A DNA stretch of 20,791 bases from DATDPY01 sp964395765 (GCA_964395765.1 CAYNCU010000051.1:1-20791); one strand, 5' to 3'. Positions 1 through 6,359 are shown, counted from the stretch's first letter. The notes: generated by a model from the letters alone, not told the origin. Made by a program: numbers and translations.

Positions 1-260
1 TTTCTCCGGCCTGCGGGACTTTCCGGCGAACAATCATAAAAAATATATTCACCTGATTTTTTGTCCTGACCCACAACATCCGGTTCCCCGCCTGTATTTT
101 CCATTTCGCGGAGCGACCAGAGCTTTTCCTCATTGGCTTCCAGTCTTTTTAAAACCTTGAACCAGGTGAAGTCCTTATGGCGTTCCCTGTTTTTTTCAAA
201 CCGGGCCTTCAATGTTCCGAGCAGGTCGGCCTTTTCTTCGGATGACAATTTTCTTTTCAT
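1..260 (-). CDS. DUF4256 family protein, 3' part beyond window edge
   Basis: The minus-strand frame opens with ATG at 260 and stays open to the window edge, giving about 86 residues of an unfinished protein. It begins MKRKLSSEEKADLLGTLKAR and continues through WSLREMENTGGEPDVVG and a YIFYDCSPESPAGRR stretch, which I recognise as the N-terminal part of DUF4256, a family of roughly 190 residues with no established function. The C-terminal half lies outside the window. It starts 9 bases after the stop of the DoxX gene, so it is the seventh gene read from the arsR promoter. No signal peptide or membrane segment is visible; it should be cytoplasmic. Family assignment is from recalled family features, function unknown. 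Confidence 0.8.
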   Translation of the reverse strand, partial: MKRKLSSEEKADLLGTLKARFEKNRERHKDFTWFKVLKRLEANEEKLWSLREMENTGGEPDVVGQDKKSGEYIFYDCSPESPAGRR

Positions 261-269
261 TCCGCTTTT

Positions 270-662
270 TTATTGAGCTACAGAATTGATTTTTGGGACG
301 ATAGGTTTAAGGACAAATCTGCCCCATGCAATAAAAATACAAAAGGCAGCTACTACAAGCCAATAAATCAATTGACCGGCGGTCCCTTTTCCGGAATATA
401 AGTGCACACAGCAAAAGACCACCATTTCTATAGTTATAAAGGTAGCGGCAATGGGGGGGAGCATGCCCAGGCGTTTACTGAATGCAGGAATTACAAAGAA
501 TAAGCTGCATATCAGTTCAAGGATGCTCATCGAGAACCAAACGCTCGCGGGAATTGCTTCCAGGGAGGGTACGGACTGCGCCGGGTTAGAAAATTTCCAC
601 AATGCCCCCGCAAGGGTATGTAGTGCCAGAAGGACCTGAATAATCCATAAAACAATGTTCAT
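270..662 (-). CDS. DoxX family membrane protein
   Basis: This 130-residue protein has four hydrophobic segments (about residues 3-20, 42-60, 68-90 and 97-116) and the short length typical of DoxX-like proteins in Bacteroidetes. It would lie in the inner membrane. DoxX homologues have been tied to quinone/thiol redox complexes and oxidative-stress responses in other bacteria, but a specific reaction cannot be read from this sequence. It starts 33 bases after the VOC gene and ends 9 bases before the DUF4256 gene, in a string of same-strand genes led by arsR. It is one of two DoxX-type genes in the operon; the other is at 1569-1973, and the two differ clearly in sequence, so they are not a recent tandem duplication. 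Confidence 0.75.
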   Translation of the reverse strand: MNIVLWIIQVLLALHTLAGALWKFSNPAQSVPSLEAIPASVWFSMSILELICSLFFVIPAFSKRLGMLPPIAATFITIEMVVFCCVHLYSGKGTAGQLIYWLVVAAFCIFIAWGRFVLKPIVPKINSVAQ

Positions 663-695
663 GATTTTTAACTTTTAGATGTTCAATCATTTTGA

Positions 696-1073
696 TCAGG
701 CCTGTTCGATGTGGATCAGGTTGCCAACCGGGTCCTGAAAATTAAACCACTTGACACCAGATCCCGGGCCATGCAGGTCGTCACCGATTTTGCTGACTTT
801 GACTCCCTTGTCGCTCAACTCCTTATGAGCCGCTGAAATATCTGAAGTTGCGAACCAAAGTGTCAATGCACCGGGCTTCACATTCTGATGGAATGTTGTT
901 AGCGTGATGGTAACGCCGCCTTCAGGAAGGGCTAGCGCCACCCACCAGTGATCATCATCCTGTCGGTAATCCTGAGTGACCTTCAGGCCGAGTTGATTGG
1001 CATAAAACATTTTCGCCTTTGGCATATCGCTGACAGCCACGGCGAGCATCATAAGTTTGTTAATTGTAGTCAT
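696..1073 (-). CDS. VOC (glyoxalase/bleomycin-resistance fold) family protein
   Basis: The 125-residue product has the length and layout of a single VOC module pair: a first beta-alpha unit ending with MPKAKMFYANQLGLKV, and a C-terminal unit ending FNFQDPVGNLIHIEQA, where the final Glu (residue 123) is in the place of a usual metal ligand. The usual first-strand His is not seen (the strand reads LAVAVSD), so metal binding is uncertain and the substrate cannot be predicted. It is probably cytoplasmic. It sits between the DUF1801 and second DoxX genes (gaps of 45 and 33 bases) in the arsR-led operon. VOC, DoxX, SRPBCC and DUF1801 genes are often neighbours in this phylum, which hints at a shared, perhaps small-molecule detoxification, context. 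Confidence 0.85.
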   Translation of the reverse strand: MTTINKLMMLAVAVSDMPKAKMFYANQLGLKVTQDYRQDDDHWWVALALPEGGVTITLTTFHQNVKPGALTLWFATSDISAAHKELSDKGVKVSKIGDDLHGPGSGVKWFNFQDPVGNLIHIEQA

Positions 1074-1118
1074 AAATTGTTTTCTATTATTATGTTAACT
1101 TTTTATTTGTATTTTCTT

Positions 1119-1538
1119 TTAAGCCTTTTTGGCTTTGTTCAGCGCCACTGCATTACGCACCAGTGCTTTCAGGGCTGTCTCATCCGGGGTGTCATCTTCA
1201 AAGAAATCGATGGCGCGTACTGAATTACTTTCCAGACGTGTATTGAAGAGCTTCTTCGGGTCCTTCATGAATGCGCCTTTAGGGAAGGTAAGCCTGACGG
1301 CTTTCTTAAGCGTATCGGCAACACAAATTATTCCATTTTGCGACCAGACCGGTACGCCTGAAGGTTTGGAAGGTTTTTTCCATTTTACTTCTTCGACAAT
1401 ATCGGGGTCGGCTTTTCTGATCAAAGCGCGCAATTGTGATAATTTTTTGCCTCGCCAGTCACCCGGCTCTCTGATGATATCGTCAATTTGCTGAGCGGGT
1501 GATTTCTCTTTCAGAGAAGGATGCGTAGTTGCTTTCAT
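1119..1538 (-). CDS. DUF1801 (YdhG-like) domain protein
   Basis: The 139-residue protein matches the DUF1801 family: an N-terminal helical stretch (about residues 15-45, with QLRALIRKADPDIVEEVKWK), a WSQNGIICVADTLKKAVRLTF strand pair, then KGAFMKDPKKLF and the conserved SNSVRAIDF segment near residues 103-111. The fold resembles that of the iron-chaperone-like frataxin group in published structures of relatives, but no biochemical role is settled. It lacks a signal peptide or membrane segments and should be cytoplasmic. The gene starts 30 bases downstream of the first DoxX gene and precedes the VOC gene by 45 bases, so it is the fourth gene of the arsR-led operon. The plus-strand frame over this gene is a shadow. 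Confidence 0.85.
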   Translation of the reverse strand: MKATTHPSLKEKSPAQQIDDIIREPGDWRGKKLSQLRALIRKADPDIVEEVKWKKPSKPSGVPVWSQNGIICVADTLKKAVRLTFPKGAFMKDPKKLFNTRLESNSVRAIDFFEDDTPDETALKALVRNAVALNKAKKA

Positions 1539-1568
1539 ATAGTTTATAATTGAAGTTGCTGATAAAAC

Positions 1569-1973
1569 TCATTGATTAACAAAATTAATTTTCCTGCTTA
1601 AAGGCCTGAAATACCAAGATATCGCGGTAAGGCCAAGGAGAAGTAATGCGGGAAAATTGGCCCCGGCCGAATCGCCCATGGCGATATGTGAAAAAATAGC
1701 CCCCGCCAGGAGGAAGAAAAATCCTGCGTATGCCCATTCCTTGAGTAAGGGAAATTTTGGAATGAGCAGGGCAATAGTTCCTAGTATTTTCCATGTTCCT
1801 ATAACAGTCAGAAAGTATACCGGATATCCCAAATGTTTAATGCCCCATACTCCCGGAGGCGCGATCGCACCCACTGCAACCTGCTTAGTCAGCTGCACGA
1901 GTCCGGTGGCAGTCATCCCTAACGCCAGCCACACCGTGGCAATCCAATAAATAATTTTATCTCTTTTTTTCAT
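1569..1973 (-). CDS. DoxX family membrane protein
   Basis: From the ATG at 1973 the product is 134 residues, beginning MKKRDKIIYWIATVWLALGM. Four membrane segments are visible, at about residues 6-24, 50-69, 78-98 and 100-118. An in-frame ATG at 2021 would add 16 polar residues; I prefer 1973 because a Lys-rich start directly before the first membrane segment is the family norm, but neither start has a clear ribosome binding site. The sequence resembles DoxX-like proteins of about 130 residues in Bacteroidetes; its function there is not established. It follows the SRPBCC gene and precedes DUF1801 in the arsR-led operon. Confidence 0.75.
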   Translation of the reverse strand: MKKRDKIIYWIATVWLALGMTATGLVQLTKQVAVGAIAPPGVWGIKHLGYPVYFLTVIGTWKILGTIALLIPKFPLLKEWAYAGFFFLLAGAIFSHIAMGDSAGANFPALLLLGLTAISWYFRPLSRKINFVNQ

Positions 1974-2045
1974 ATGATACTGTTTTTCATATGCTATACC
2001 GGGATTCGGATGGATAAACAATTTTATTGAACGGCGTACTTCAGT

Positions 2046-2513
2046 TTACCTTTTTAATTTGCTTACTATTTCCTGCAACCGGTTATGGGCCATGTTAATT
2101 CCGTAGGAAAAAGGCAGCTTCAACACCTGGTCTCTTTGTTCCACGGATTCGTAGATTACATGCATTTCGAGTTTACTGTTATTTTCACCCAGGGCTTTGA
2201 ATTCGTAAACTTCAAGCTGCACGCCAAACGGGGTATTTTCCATTTCAAATGTACGGATCATTTTATGCTCCGGAACAAGATCATGGATGGTACCGTTGAA
2301 CCGTATTTTATTTCCTTTGGCATCGGTAGTTTCAAACCGGTAACTGCCATGTTTTTTGCTTTCCAGTTTCAGCACTTTTTGCCCCAACCATTTTTCCATG
2401 ATACCGGGCTCGGCAAAGGCTTTGAAAAGCAATTCCACCGGCAGTTCAAATTCCCTGGTAATCCGTAAATCCTGTTTACCTTCTTCGGCATGGATTTTTG
2501 TTTTTCGTTCCAT
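2046..2513 (-). CDS. SRPBCC / AHSA1-like domain protein
   Basis: The 155-residue protein is a START-like (SRPBCC) domain of the AHSA1 type: ITREFELPVELLFKAFAEP near residues 18-36, followed by the typical EKWLG, a run of beta strands (YRFETTDAKGNKIRFNGTIHDL, around 57-78) and a C-terminal helix rich in Lys/Arg. Such domains form a deep hydrophobic pocket that binds small molecules. Its ATG lies just one base after the arsR stop codon (TAA-C-ATG), so the two are translationally linked; ArsR plus SRPBCC pairs of this kind are common in Bacteroidetes and other phyla. The ligand is unknown. The protein is cytoplasmic with no targeting signal. Confidence 0.88.
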   Translation of the reverse strand: MERKTKIHAEEGKQDLRITREFELPVELLFKAFAEPGIMEKWLGQKVLKLESKKHGSYRFETTDAKGNKIRFNGTIHDLVPEHKMIRTFEMENTPFGVQLEVYEFKALGENNSKLEMHVIYESVEQRDQVLKLPFSYGINMAHNRLQEIVSKLKR

Positions 2514-2514
2514 G

Positions 2515-2835
2515 TTATTTGCTTTTATATTTTTTCATGATGGATTCCAGCTTGTTAAACCGTTCGTCCCACATTTTGCGGAAGGGTTCGATAAAGTCGT
2601 CTACTTCTTTCATTTTTTTAGCGTTGATCTGGTAATAAATTTCACGCCCGTTTTGTTCCTGTTTCAGTAATTCACACTCAGTAAGAATTTGCAAGTGTTT
2701 CGAAACGGTAGGCCTTGCCGTGTTGAAATTGGCGGCAATCGCCCCGGCGGTCATGGATTGGGAGACCACGAGCAGGAGGATGGCCCTCCGTGTCGGGTCG
2801 GCGATAGCCTGGAATACATCTCTTCTAAGGTTCAT
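2515..2835 (-). CDS. ArsR family winged-helix repressor
   Basis: The 106-residue protein is a compact winged-helix regulator. DPTRRAILLLV (residues 13-23) is the classic first helix, and the recognition region runs AIAANFNTARPTVSKHLQIL (about 32-51), followed by the wing GREIYYQI (63-70). The metal-binding ELCVCDL motif of arsenic sensors is absent, so this is one of the many ArsR proteins that probably sense something other than arsenic. The short product has a C-terminal Lys-rich helix. The gene leads a seven-gene operon, and two palindromes that fit an ArsR operator lie immediately upstream, from 3 bases before the start codon. No Shine-Dalgarno sequence is seen, and the predicted 5' leader is very short. 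Confidence 0.92.
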   Translation of the reverse strand: MNLRRDVFQAIADPTRRAILLLVVSQSMTAGAIAANFNTARPTVSKHLQILTECELLKQEQNGREIYYQINAKKMKEVDDFIEPFRKMWDERFNKLESIMKKYKSK

Positions 2836-2837
2836 TG

Positions 2838-2881
2838 TGTAGCTATTTGACTACAAATATATATGTAGCTATTTAACTACA
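2838..2881 (-). promoter_or_regulatory. Tandem 18-bp palindromic operator, likely for the ArsR protein
   Basis: Two near-identical 18-bp sites are present: TGTAGCTATTTGACTACA at 2838-2855 and TGTAGCTATTTAACTACA at 2864-2881. Each is an interrupted palindrome (TGTAG / CTACA arms) and they differ at one base; their centres are 26 bases apart. The near site ends 2 bases before the arsR start codon and the far site fills the spacer between the promoter hexamer-like elements. Position and symmetry fit a dimeric winged-helix repressor; that the neighbouring ArsR binds here is inference. Confidence 0.75.
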
Positions 2882-2885
2882 CAAA
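2854..2885 (-). promoter_or_regulatory. Bacteroidetes-type promoter of the arsR operon
   Basis: Read on the minus strand, TTTG (2885-2882) is followed by 20 bases and then TATATTTG (2861-2854), matching the Bacteroidetes -33 TTTG / -7 TAnnTTTG consensus. The -7 element ends 18 bases before the arsR ATG, so the 5' leader would be only about a dozen bases, consistent with the lack of a Shine-Dalgarno sequence. The far operator occupies the 20-base spacer. Confidence 0.7.
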
Positions 2886-3137
2886 TATTTACAGATTTTT
2901 TTACAAGCAGGAGTTAAAATTGGATAAAATAAATCAGATCGTGGCGTGATTTTGCTGTCAGGGGTGACCTTCCCGGCATTCACTTACTATACGGGCCTCG
3001 AAGAAATCAGGAAATAGCAATGTGGATTCCGAAGTAGACAAAACAAGGCATTGGCTTTAGCATACACATGTTAGCAGCAGGCATTTTTTAAGCGTTTCAT
3101 TTATTATTTCGATCCCTCACCGATAATTAATATTAAT
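2886..3137. other. Intergenic region between the VOC gene and the arsR promoter
   Basis: No credible ORF is seen in either direction. The only recurring element is a degenerate copy of the hairpin family at 2937-2962. The remainder is unremarkable AT-rich sequence. Confidence 0.5.
2937..2962 (-). repeat. Dispersed hairpin, degenerate copy
   Basis: The plus strand reads GATCGTGGC, an 8-base loop GTGATTTT, then GCTGTCAGG. It aligns with the better copies at 7128-7150 and 10297-10319 but its loop is 3 bases longer and the arms no longer pair well. It lies about 175 bases downstream of the VOC gene stop. Confidence 0.45.
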
Positions 3138-3617
3138 CTATTCACTGGGCTCCCACAATTCGATTTTATTTCCTTCAATGTCTAAAATATGAATAAATTT
3201 TCCATACTCGTAGGTTTCGATTTTATCTAAAATAGTCACGTTATCCTTTCTTAATTCTTCAACCAGGGCTTCTAAATTCTCTACCCTATAATTGATCATG
3301 AAGTCTTTTGTTGAAGGCTCAAAATATTTTGTTTTTTCCGGGAATGGATTCCACTGGGTAAGTCCCTTTTTCGTGCTGTCATCCATTTGTCGCCATTCAA
3401 AGCTTGTTCCATAAGGGCTTGTGTCAAACCCCAGGTGTATTTTATACCATTCGTTAATTGCTTTTGGATCTTTGCATTTGAAGAAAATGCCTCCAATCCC
3501 TGTTACTTTTTTCATTTCCGATTTTTTTTTAGTTGTATTGGTTAAAATTGAATTGAAGGTGAAACCAAAACCGAATGATGTCACAAGGGCTAAAATAAAT
3601 AATTTCTTTTTTGTCAT
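3138..3617 (-). CDS. VOC family protein with N-terminal hydrophobic anchor
   Basis: The 159-residue product has a basic start (MTKKK), a hydrophobic segment at about residues 6-24 and then a Lys-rich linker. The VOC domain starts at Met35 (MKKVTGIGGIFFKCKDPKAI) and ends with HILDIEGNKIELWEP; the Glu in IELWEP is in a usual VOC metal-ligand position. Most relatives of this subfamily that I know start at the equivalent of Met35, so the N-terminal extension may tether or export the domain. An alternative is that translation starts at Met35 (position 3515) and the upstream frame is chance. The gene stands alone, with the 33-nt upstream block 62 bases before its start. Confidence 0.75.
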   Translation of the reverse strand: MTKKKLFILALVTSFGFGFTFNSILTNTTKKKSEMKKVTGIGGIFFKCKDPKAINEWYKIHLGFDTSPYGTSFEWRQMDDSTKKGLTQWNPFPEKTKYFEPSTKDFMINYRVENLEALVEELRKDNVTILDKIETYEYGKFIHILDIEGNKIELWEPSE

Positions 3618-3679
3618 TAGTCAATATTTTATTGTTTTTACTTTTGCTTTTTACACTTATCATTAACTTTTTATAAACA

Positions 3680-3712
3680 AATAATTCATTAATTATCCCC
3701 TCTGATTTCAAT
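3680..3712 (-). promoter_or_regulatory. Recurring 33-nt upstream block, copy 1
   Basis: This block is 30 of 33 bases identical to the one at 7007-7039 and sits 62 bases upstream of the VOC start codon. On the minus strand it starts TTGAAATCAGAGGGGATAAT and ends AT-rich, so it could be a promoter (TTG, about 22 bases, degenerate -7). Function is inferred only from its fixed distance to several start codons. Confidence 0.5.
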
Positions 3713-3791
3713 GATATAACACAATAAGTCATAACTTCATCACATTCGATGTGGCTTTGTTCTAATGGAAACTATGGGGAAGATAAATTCA

Positions 3792-3814
3792 GGTTGTAGC
3801 GGGACGATACAACC
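3792..3814 (-). repeat. Dispersed 23-nt hairpin, good copy
   Basis: On the minus strand the arms GGTTGTATC and GCTACAACC enclose the loop GTCCC; eight of nine positions can pair. It lies 56 bases downstream of the DUF1059 stop codon. It could act as a transcript-end hairpin, but the conserved loop and recurrence suggest a REP-like repeat. Confidence 0.65.
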
Positions 3815-3870
3815 AGGGAAGTAGACGTTGTGACCGGAGAAGGCCATATTTACTTCATTCGCCGGACCGG

Positions 3871-4110
3871 TTATTTATGGTCAGGCAGTAAATCGAATTC
3901 CTTTTTTTTATTTTCGAGCCAGGCCTTCATGGCTTCGGGAGATTTCATGAGTTCCTGCATTTTGTTCATGGCCGAAAGGTGCGGTTCATCCCCCTTTTGA
4001 AACATTTCCATTGCGTGCTTCCTGCTCATTTCGGCCATTTCTTCAAAAGTATCGGCATGAAATTCAAAATCGCATGCTCCTCCTAATTGTTTACAGGTCA
4101 TTGTTTTCAT
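3871..4110 (-). CDS. DUF1059 family small protein
   Basis: The 79-residue protein begins MKTMTCKQLGGACDFEFHAD and continues TFEEMAEMSRKHAMEMFQKGD, the standard DUF1059 signature with two early cysteines (residues 6 and 13) and a helical, Met-rich middle. Relatives are about 55-80 residues long and have no known function. The C-terminal half (about 45-79) carries an extra helical region, MQELMKSPEAMKAWLENK. ATG at 4110 or the ATG three codons later could be the start; neither has a good ribosome binding site. It is a lone gene downstream of the broken methyltransferase and upstream of the VOC gene. Confidence 0.85.
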   Translation of the reverse strand: MKTMTCKQLGGACDFEFHADTFEEMAEMSRKHAMEMFQKGDEPHLSAMNKMQELMKSPEAMKAWLENKKKEFDLLPDHK

Positions 4111-4299
4111 GATTTTTGCAGGTTAAGGTTAAAATTTATTGTTTAGGCATAATTCCATTGCAAATGGTAGTTGGCGGGTAGTAACTATGCCGGTTAAATG
4201 ATCCGCTCTCTTATGTACCTTGCCGCAAAGTAATAAGAAATATAAAAGCAACCAAGTGAATATACACACAGGTAGATTTTGAACCTGCCGGCCGTAATG

Positions 4300-4357
4300 A
4301 AGTTTCGCACATAGAGGGCTTGCACATTAGTTGCAAGTTTTAGTTACTACGAAACTT
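4300..4357. repeat. Nested inverted repeat
   Basis: The outer arms AAGTTTCG (4300-4307) and CGAAACTT (4350-4357) are perfect 8-base complements. Inside them CTTGCA (4319-4324) and TGCAAG (4332-4337) form a second perfect 6-bp stem with a 7-base loop, followed by TTTT. This could be a small structured RNA, a terminator pair or a decayed mobile element; no open frame goes with it. Confidence 0.55.
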
Positions 4358-4388
4358 AATCGAGGACTATGGAGAAAGAAATATAAAG

Positions 4389-4411
4389 GATCATAGCGGG
4401 ACGCTTCAACC
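4389..4411 (-). repeat. Dispersed hairpin, intermediate copy
   Basis: On the minus strand GGTTGAAGC, loop GTCCC and GCTATGATC follow the family pattern; pairing is interrupted at two positions. It begins 16 bases downstream of the methyltransferase stop codon and is followed on that strand by CTTTATATTT, so here it looks like a terminator. Confidence 0.55.
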
Positions 4412-4427
4412 GGGGAAAGATCAATAG

Positions 4428-5415
4428 CTACCGGTTCTTTTCTATATATTTAATCCAGTTCCCATAGATTAATTTTCGTTTTTTGAAGGTGAAAAACGGA
4501 GTCAGTTCTTTATCCAGCCAATTTTCAATATCGCGATATGTGCTTAAACTGTTTTCTACCTTAGCAGTTATGTTGCTTTGGGTTGTAAAATATAAAATTA
4601 ATTCCGCCTTTGACAGTTCCACTGAATTTTTGAAGGTCTCTTCATTTATCAGTGTAAAATTTCTGGCCGCCAGATTTTCGTTGGTCCAATAATAATTATT
4701 ATTCCTGGGCGGACTGGGAAACTCCTTTAAATATACTCTGGGAAACCAATCGCTGAATTCTTTTACTCCTTCCATTTCGGAAAGGAAATGGTTTTCATAG
4801 AGGATCAGCCAACCCTTGTTTTTGAGCAGCCGTTTGGCTTCAGTTAAAAATTTGTCTATATCGAACCAATGAACGCCCGAACCGACGGTAATGATATCGA
4901 ATTCGTGATCGGGAAACGGCTGGCTTTCCGCAAGGGCAATTTTATAAACGATCCTCCGGTTTTCGGGCGCCTGTTTGAGCATTTCTTCCGAAGCATCCGT
5001 CGCATAAATGGTTTCGGCAATGTCTAACAGCGCCCGGGTAGAAAGTCCTGTNNNNNNNNNNGTGGCCGATGGGACCGATGACGGGTACATGATTCCCCAG
5101 CCCACCGCCCTGGCGGGCAAGATCATCAAGCGCGGCACCTACGCGGCCGACGGTGGGGTGGCCGCTTCCGTGGAGGCCCTGTCGATGTTGCTCGAGGCCG
5201 GCCACTGCGTCTACGCCCACGCGCCCTCGGGCGTGAGCGACTTCAATGTCGAGGGCTTTCTCAAGTTTGGTATCGATCTTTAAATATTCCCTGACTTTAC
5301 CAATTGTGTTTTTATGAAAAAAAGGCCTTCCTTTCGCATATCTTTCCGCCGTGTCCCGGGTGATAAAATAATTTATTTTTTGGTGGTTGTATCCAATATC
5401 TTGTTTCAAACGCAT
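4428..5415 (-). CDS. SAM-dependent methyltransferase, split by an assembly gap and foreign sequence
   Basis: Two in-frame pieces of one class I methyltransferase are present. The N-terminal piece (5415 down to 5245, 57 residues, from MRLKQDIGYNHQK) ends ...LEKALDI; the C-terminal piece (5051 down to 4428, 207 residues) begins TGLSTRALLDIAE. Joined through the expected Gly-Cys-Gly they make motif I (DIGCGTG) and a protein of about 267 residues. The C-terminal piece has an acidic residue after strand 2 (YATDAS), the VGSGVHWFDID segment, and LKNKGWLILYEN. It resembles the UbiE/Methyltransf_11 group; the substrate is unknown. Between the pieces lie ten Ns and 183 foreign bases. The gene is probably intact in the real genome. 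Confidence 0.8.
5052..5061. other. Assembly gap (ten Ns)
   Basis: Ten consecutive Ns mark a scaffold join of unknown true size. It falls inside motif I of the methyltransferase. Confidence 0.99.
5062..5244 (+). other. Foreign GC-rich coding fragment at scaffold join
   Basis: This 183-base block reads as exactly 61 codons on the plus strand without a stop; 56 of the 61 codons end in G or C, unlike every native gene in the window. The frame includes IIKRGTYAADGGVAASVEAL and HCVYAHAPSGVSDF. I do not recognise the protein family. Its base use points to a high-GC organism. It adjoins the N run and ends exactly where the native methyltransferase frame resumes at 5245, so it is most likely a misassembled contig end or contaminant read. 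Confidence 0.85.
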
Positions 5416-5544
5416 GGTAAATATGAGGAAGCCGAGATTTCCGGGCCGCGTTCTTATCCACCATTCTATTTTCTACTCAAGGTATAAAATTTCAAAAGTC
5501 AATGAACCGACGGCCTCCCTAAATTGGTTGATAGGGTCCGGCTT

Positions 5545-6027
5545 TTATTTATTTTTAATTGGTACCCAGAATTCTTCTTCCGAATCAGGATCATCGCCCT
5601 TATATTTTTCTCCCATCAAGGCAAAGTAGGGGCGAACATCCATTTCAAATATAGAATGGGGGAGCCAGATCCCGTAAATATATTGAAATGCCTTTTGTGC
5701 GTCACCGGGCCTGCCAATGTATTGAAATACCGCATATTGTCCCTGCGGAATGACTAACGAATCCATTTTATCGGGAATGGTATCGAAGTCCGTTACTTCG
5801 ATGGCCGCCCACTTATCAAATTCTCTCAATGGATCGAAATCAACGAAAAATTTTGAGTCATTATAAATATGAACGGAATACAGGTCCGGATTGACAGTAT
5901 TTGAAATCTCCTTTCTTCTCGGACCAAAGCTTTTCCAGATTTCTGAAGTTTTATCATCGGCAAATGACATCCGTAACCTCACCCCAATCAATTTTTTTTC
6001 ATTGAGTTGTTCAATTCTTGGTTCCAT
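5545..6027 (-). CDS. GyrI-like / AraC effector-binding domain protein
   Basis: The 160-residue protein is a stand-alone GyrI-like small-molecule-binding domain: it starts MEPRIEQLNEKKLIGVRLRM, has the DPLREFDKWAAIEVTDFD segment near residues 64-81, the IPQGQYAVFQYIGRPGD motif (around 93-109) and the family's ending, with the conserved Glu/Asp-rich EEEFWVPIKNK. These domains bind hydrophobic or cationic small molecules and occur in regulators and in DNA-gyrase inhibitors such as SbmC. No DNA-binding domain is attached, so it is not itself an AraC-type regulator. It is a lone gene with an AAGGAA ribosome site about 12 bases upstream and a 33-nt upstream block 63 bases before the start. Confidence 0.85.
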   Translation of the reverse strand: MEPRIEQLNEKKLIGVRLRMSFADDKTSEIWKSFGPRRKEISNTVNPDLYSVHIYNDSKFFVDFDPLREFDKWAAIEVTDFDTIPDKMDSLVIPQGQYAVFQYIGRPGDAQKAFQYIYGIWLPHSIFEMDVRPYFALMGEKYKGDDPDSEEEFWVPIKNK

Positions 6028-6090
6028 AGTATTTCATTTTTCCTTGGTTCGAAAGTTCCTATCCGGCTTGCCCCTGGCTTATTACAAGCC

Positions 6091-6123
6091 AATAATTTAT
6101 TAATTACCCTTTCCAATTTCAAA
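6091..6123 (-). promoter_or_regulatory. Recurring 33-nt upstream block, copy 2
   Basis: It is 27 of 33 bases identical to the copy at 7007-7039 and starts 63 bases upstream of the GyrI-like start codon. On the minus strand it contains TTTGAAATTGG ... GGGTAATTAATAAATTATTG, a possible TTTG-driven promoter with a weak -7 element. Confidence 0.5.
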
Positions 6124-6230
6124 AATAATACAAAACATCCCCAATCGTCTTTGCTTCAAGAAAATCGGAGAATGGCGCCTGCCTGATCTTTGAACGACGC
6201 TATGGCAGGTGGGATTTAAACATAAAACCA

Positions 6231-6253
6231 GGTCGTAGCGCGATGCTTTCAGG
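6231..6253 (-). repeat. Dispersed hairpin, copy with one decayed arm
   Basis: On the minus strand CCTGAAAGC, loop ATCGC and GCTACGACC match the family; one arm is conserved and the other has several changes. It is about 106 bases downstream of the DJ-1/PfpI stop. Confidence 0.5.
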
Positions 6254-6359
6254 GGGATTATTTAATTGCTCTATCCGTAAGTCCTCGTAATCGCTTTGCT
6301 CAAACGAGGACAATGAAGACATGCACAATACACGTGTTGTAAGCCGGCCAATTTTCAAC

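Larger units (their letters stand above)
4111..4427. other. Intergenic region with nested inverted repeat and hairpin copy
   Basis: No believable ORF is seen. Positions 4300-4357 form a nested inverted repeat, and 4389-4411 is a copy of the dispersed hairpin just downstream of the methyltransferase stop. The stretch next to the DUF1059 start probably holds its promoter, but no clear consensus match is visible. Confidence 0.5.
6028..6359. other. Intergenic region with upstream block and hairpin copy
   Basis: No supported ORF. It contains the upstream block at 6091-6123 in front of the GyrI-like gene and a hairpin copy at 6231-6253, the same order and orientation as in the 3618-3870, 6951-7270 and 9654-9915 gaps. 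Confidence 0.55.

Noticed and set aside
1129..1494. Plus-strand ORF opposite the DUF1801 gene
   Set aside because: It has no family features and lies fully antisense to a well-supported gene.
2515..2835. Arsenic resistance operon
   Set aside because: The ArsR lacks the ELCVCDL metal-binding motif and no arsenate reductase or arsenite pump gene follows it.
3066..3085. GTTAGC-containing stretch that recalls integron attC sites
   Set aside because: The core does not fit GTTRRRY and no paired RYYYAAC partner was found at a suitable distance; no integrase is present.
3529..3732. Minus-strand ORF overlapping the N-terminus of the VOC gene
   Set aside because: It overlaps the better-supported VOC gene and the upstream block and has low-complexity, AT-driven residues.
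5008..5283. Plus-strand ORF of 91 residues across the N run
   Set aside because: It joins antisense sequence of the methyltransferase to the foreign fragment through Ns, so it is a product of the misassembly.
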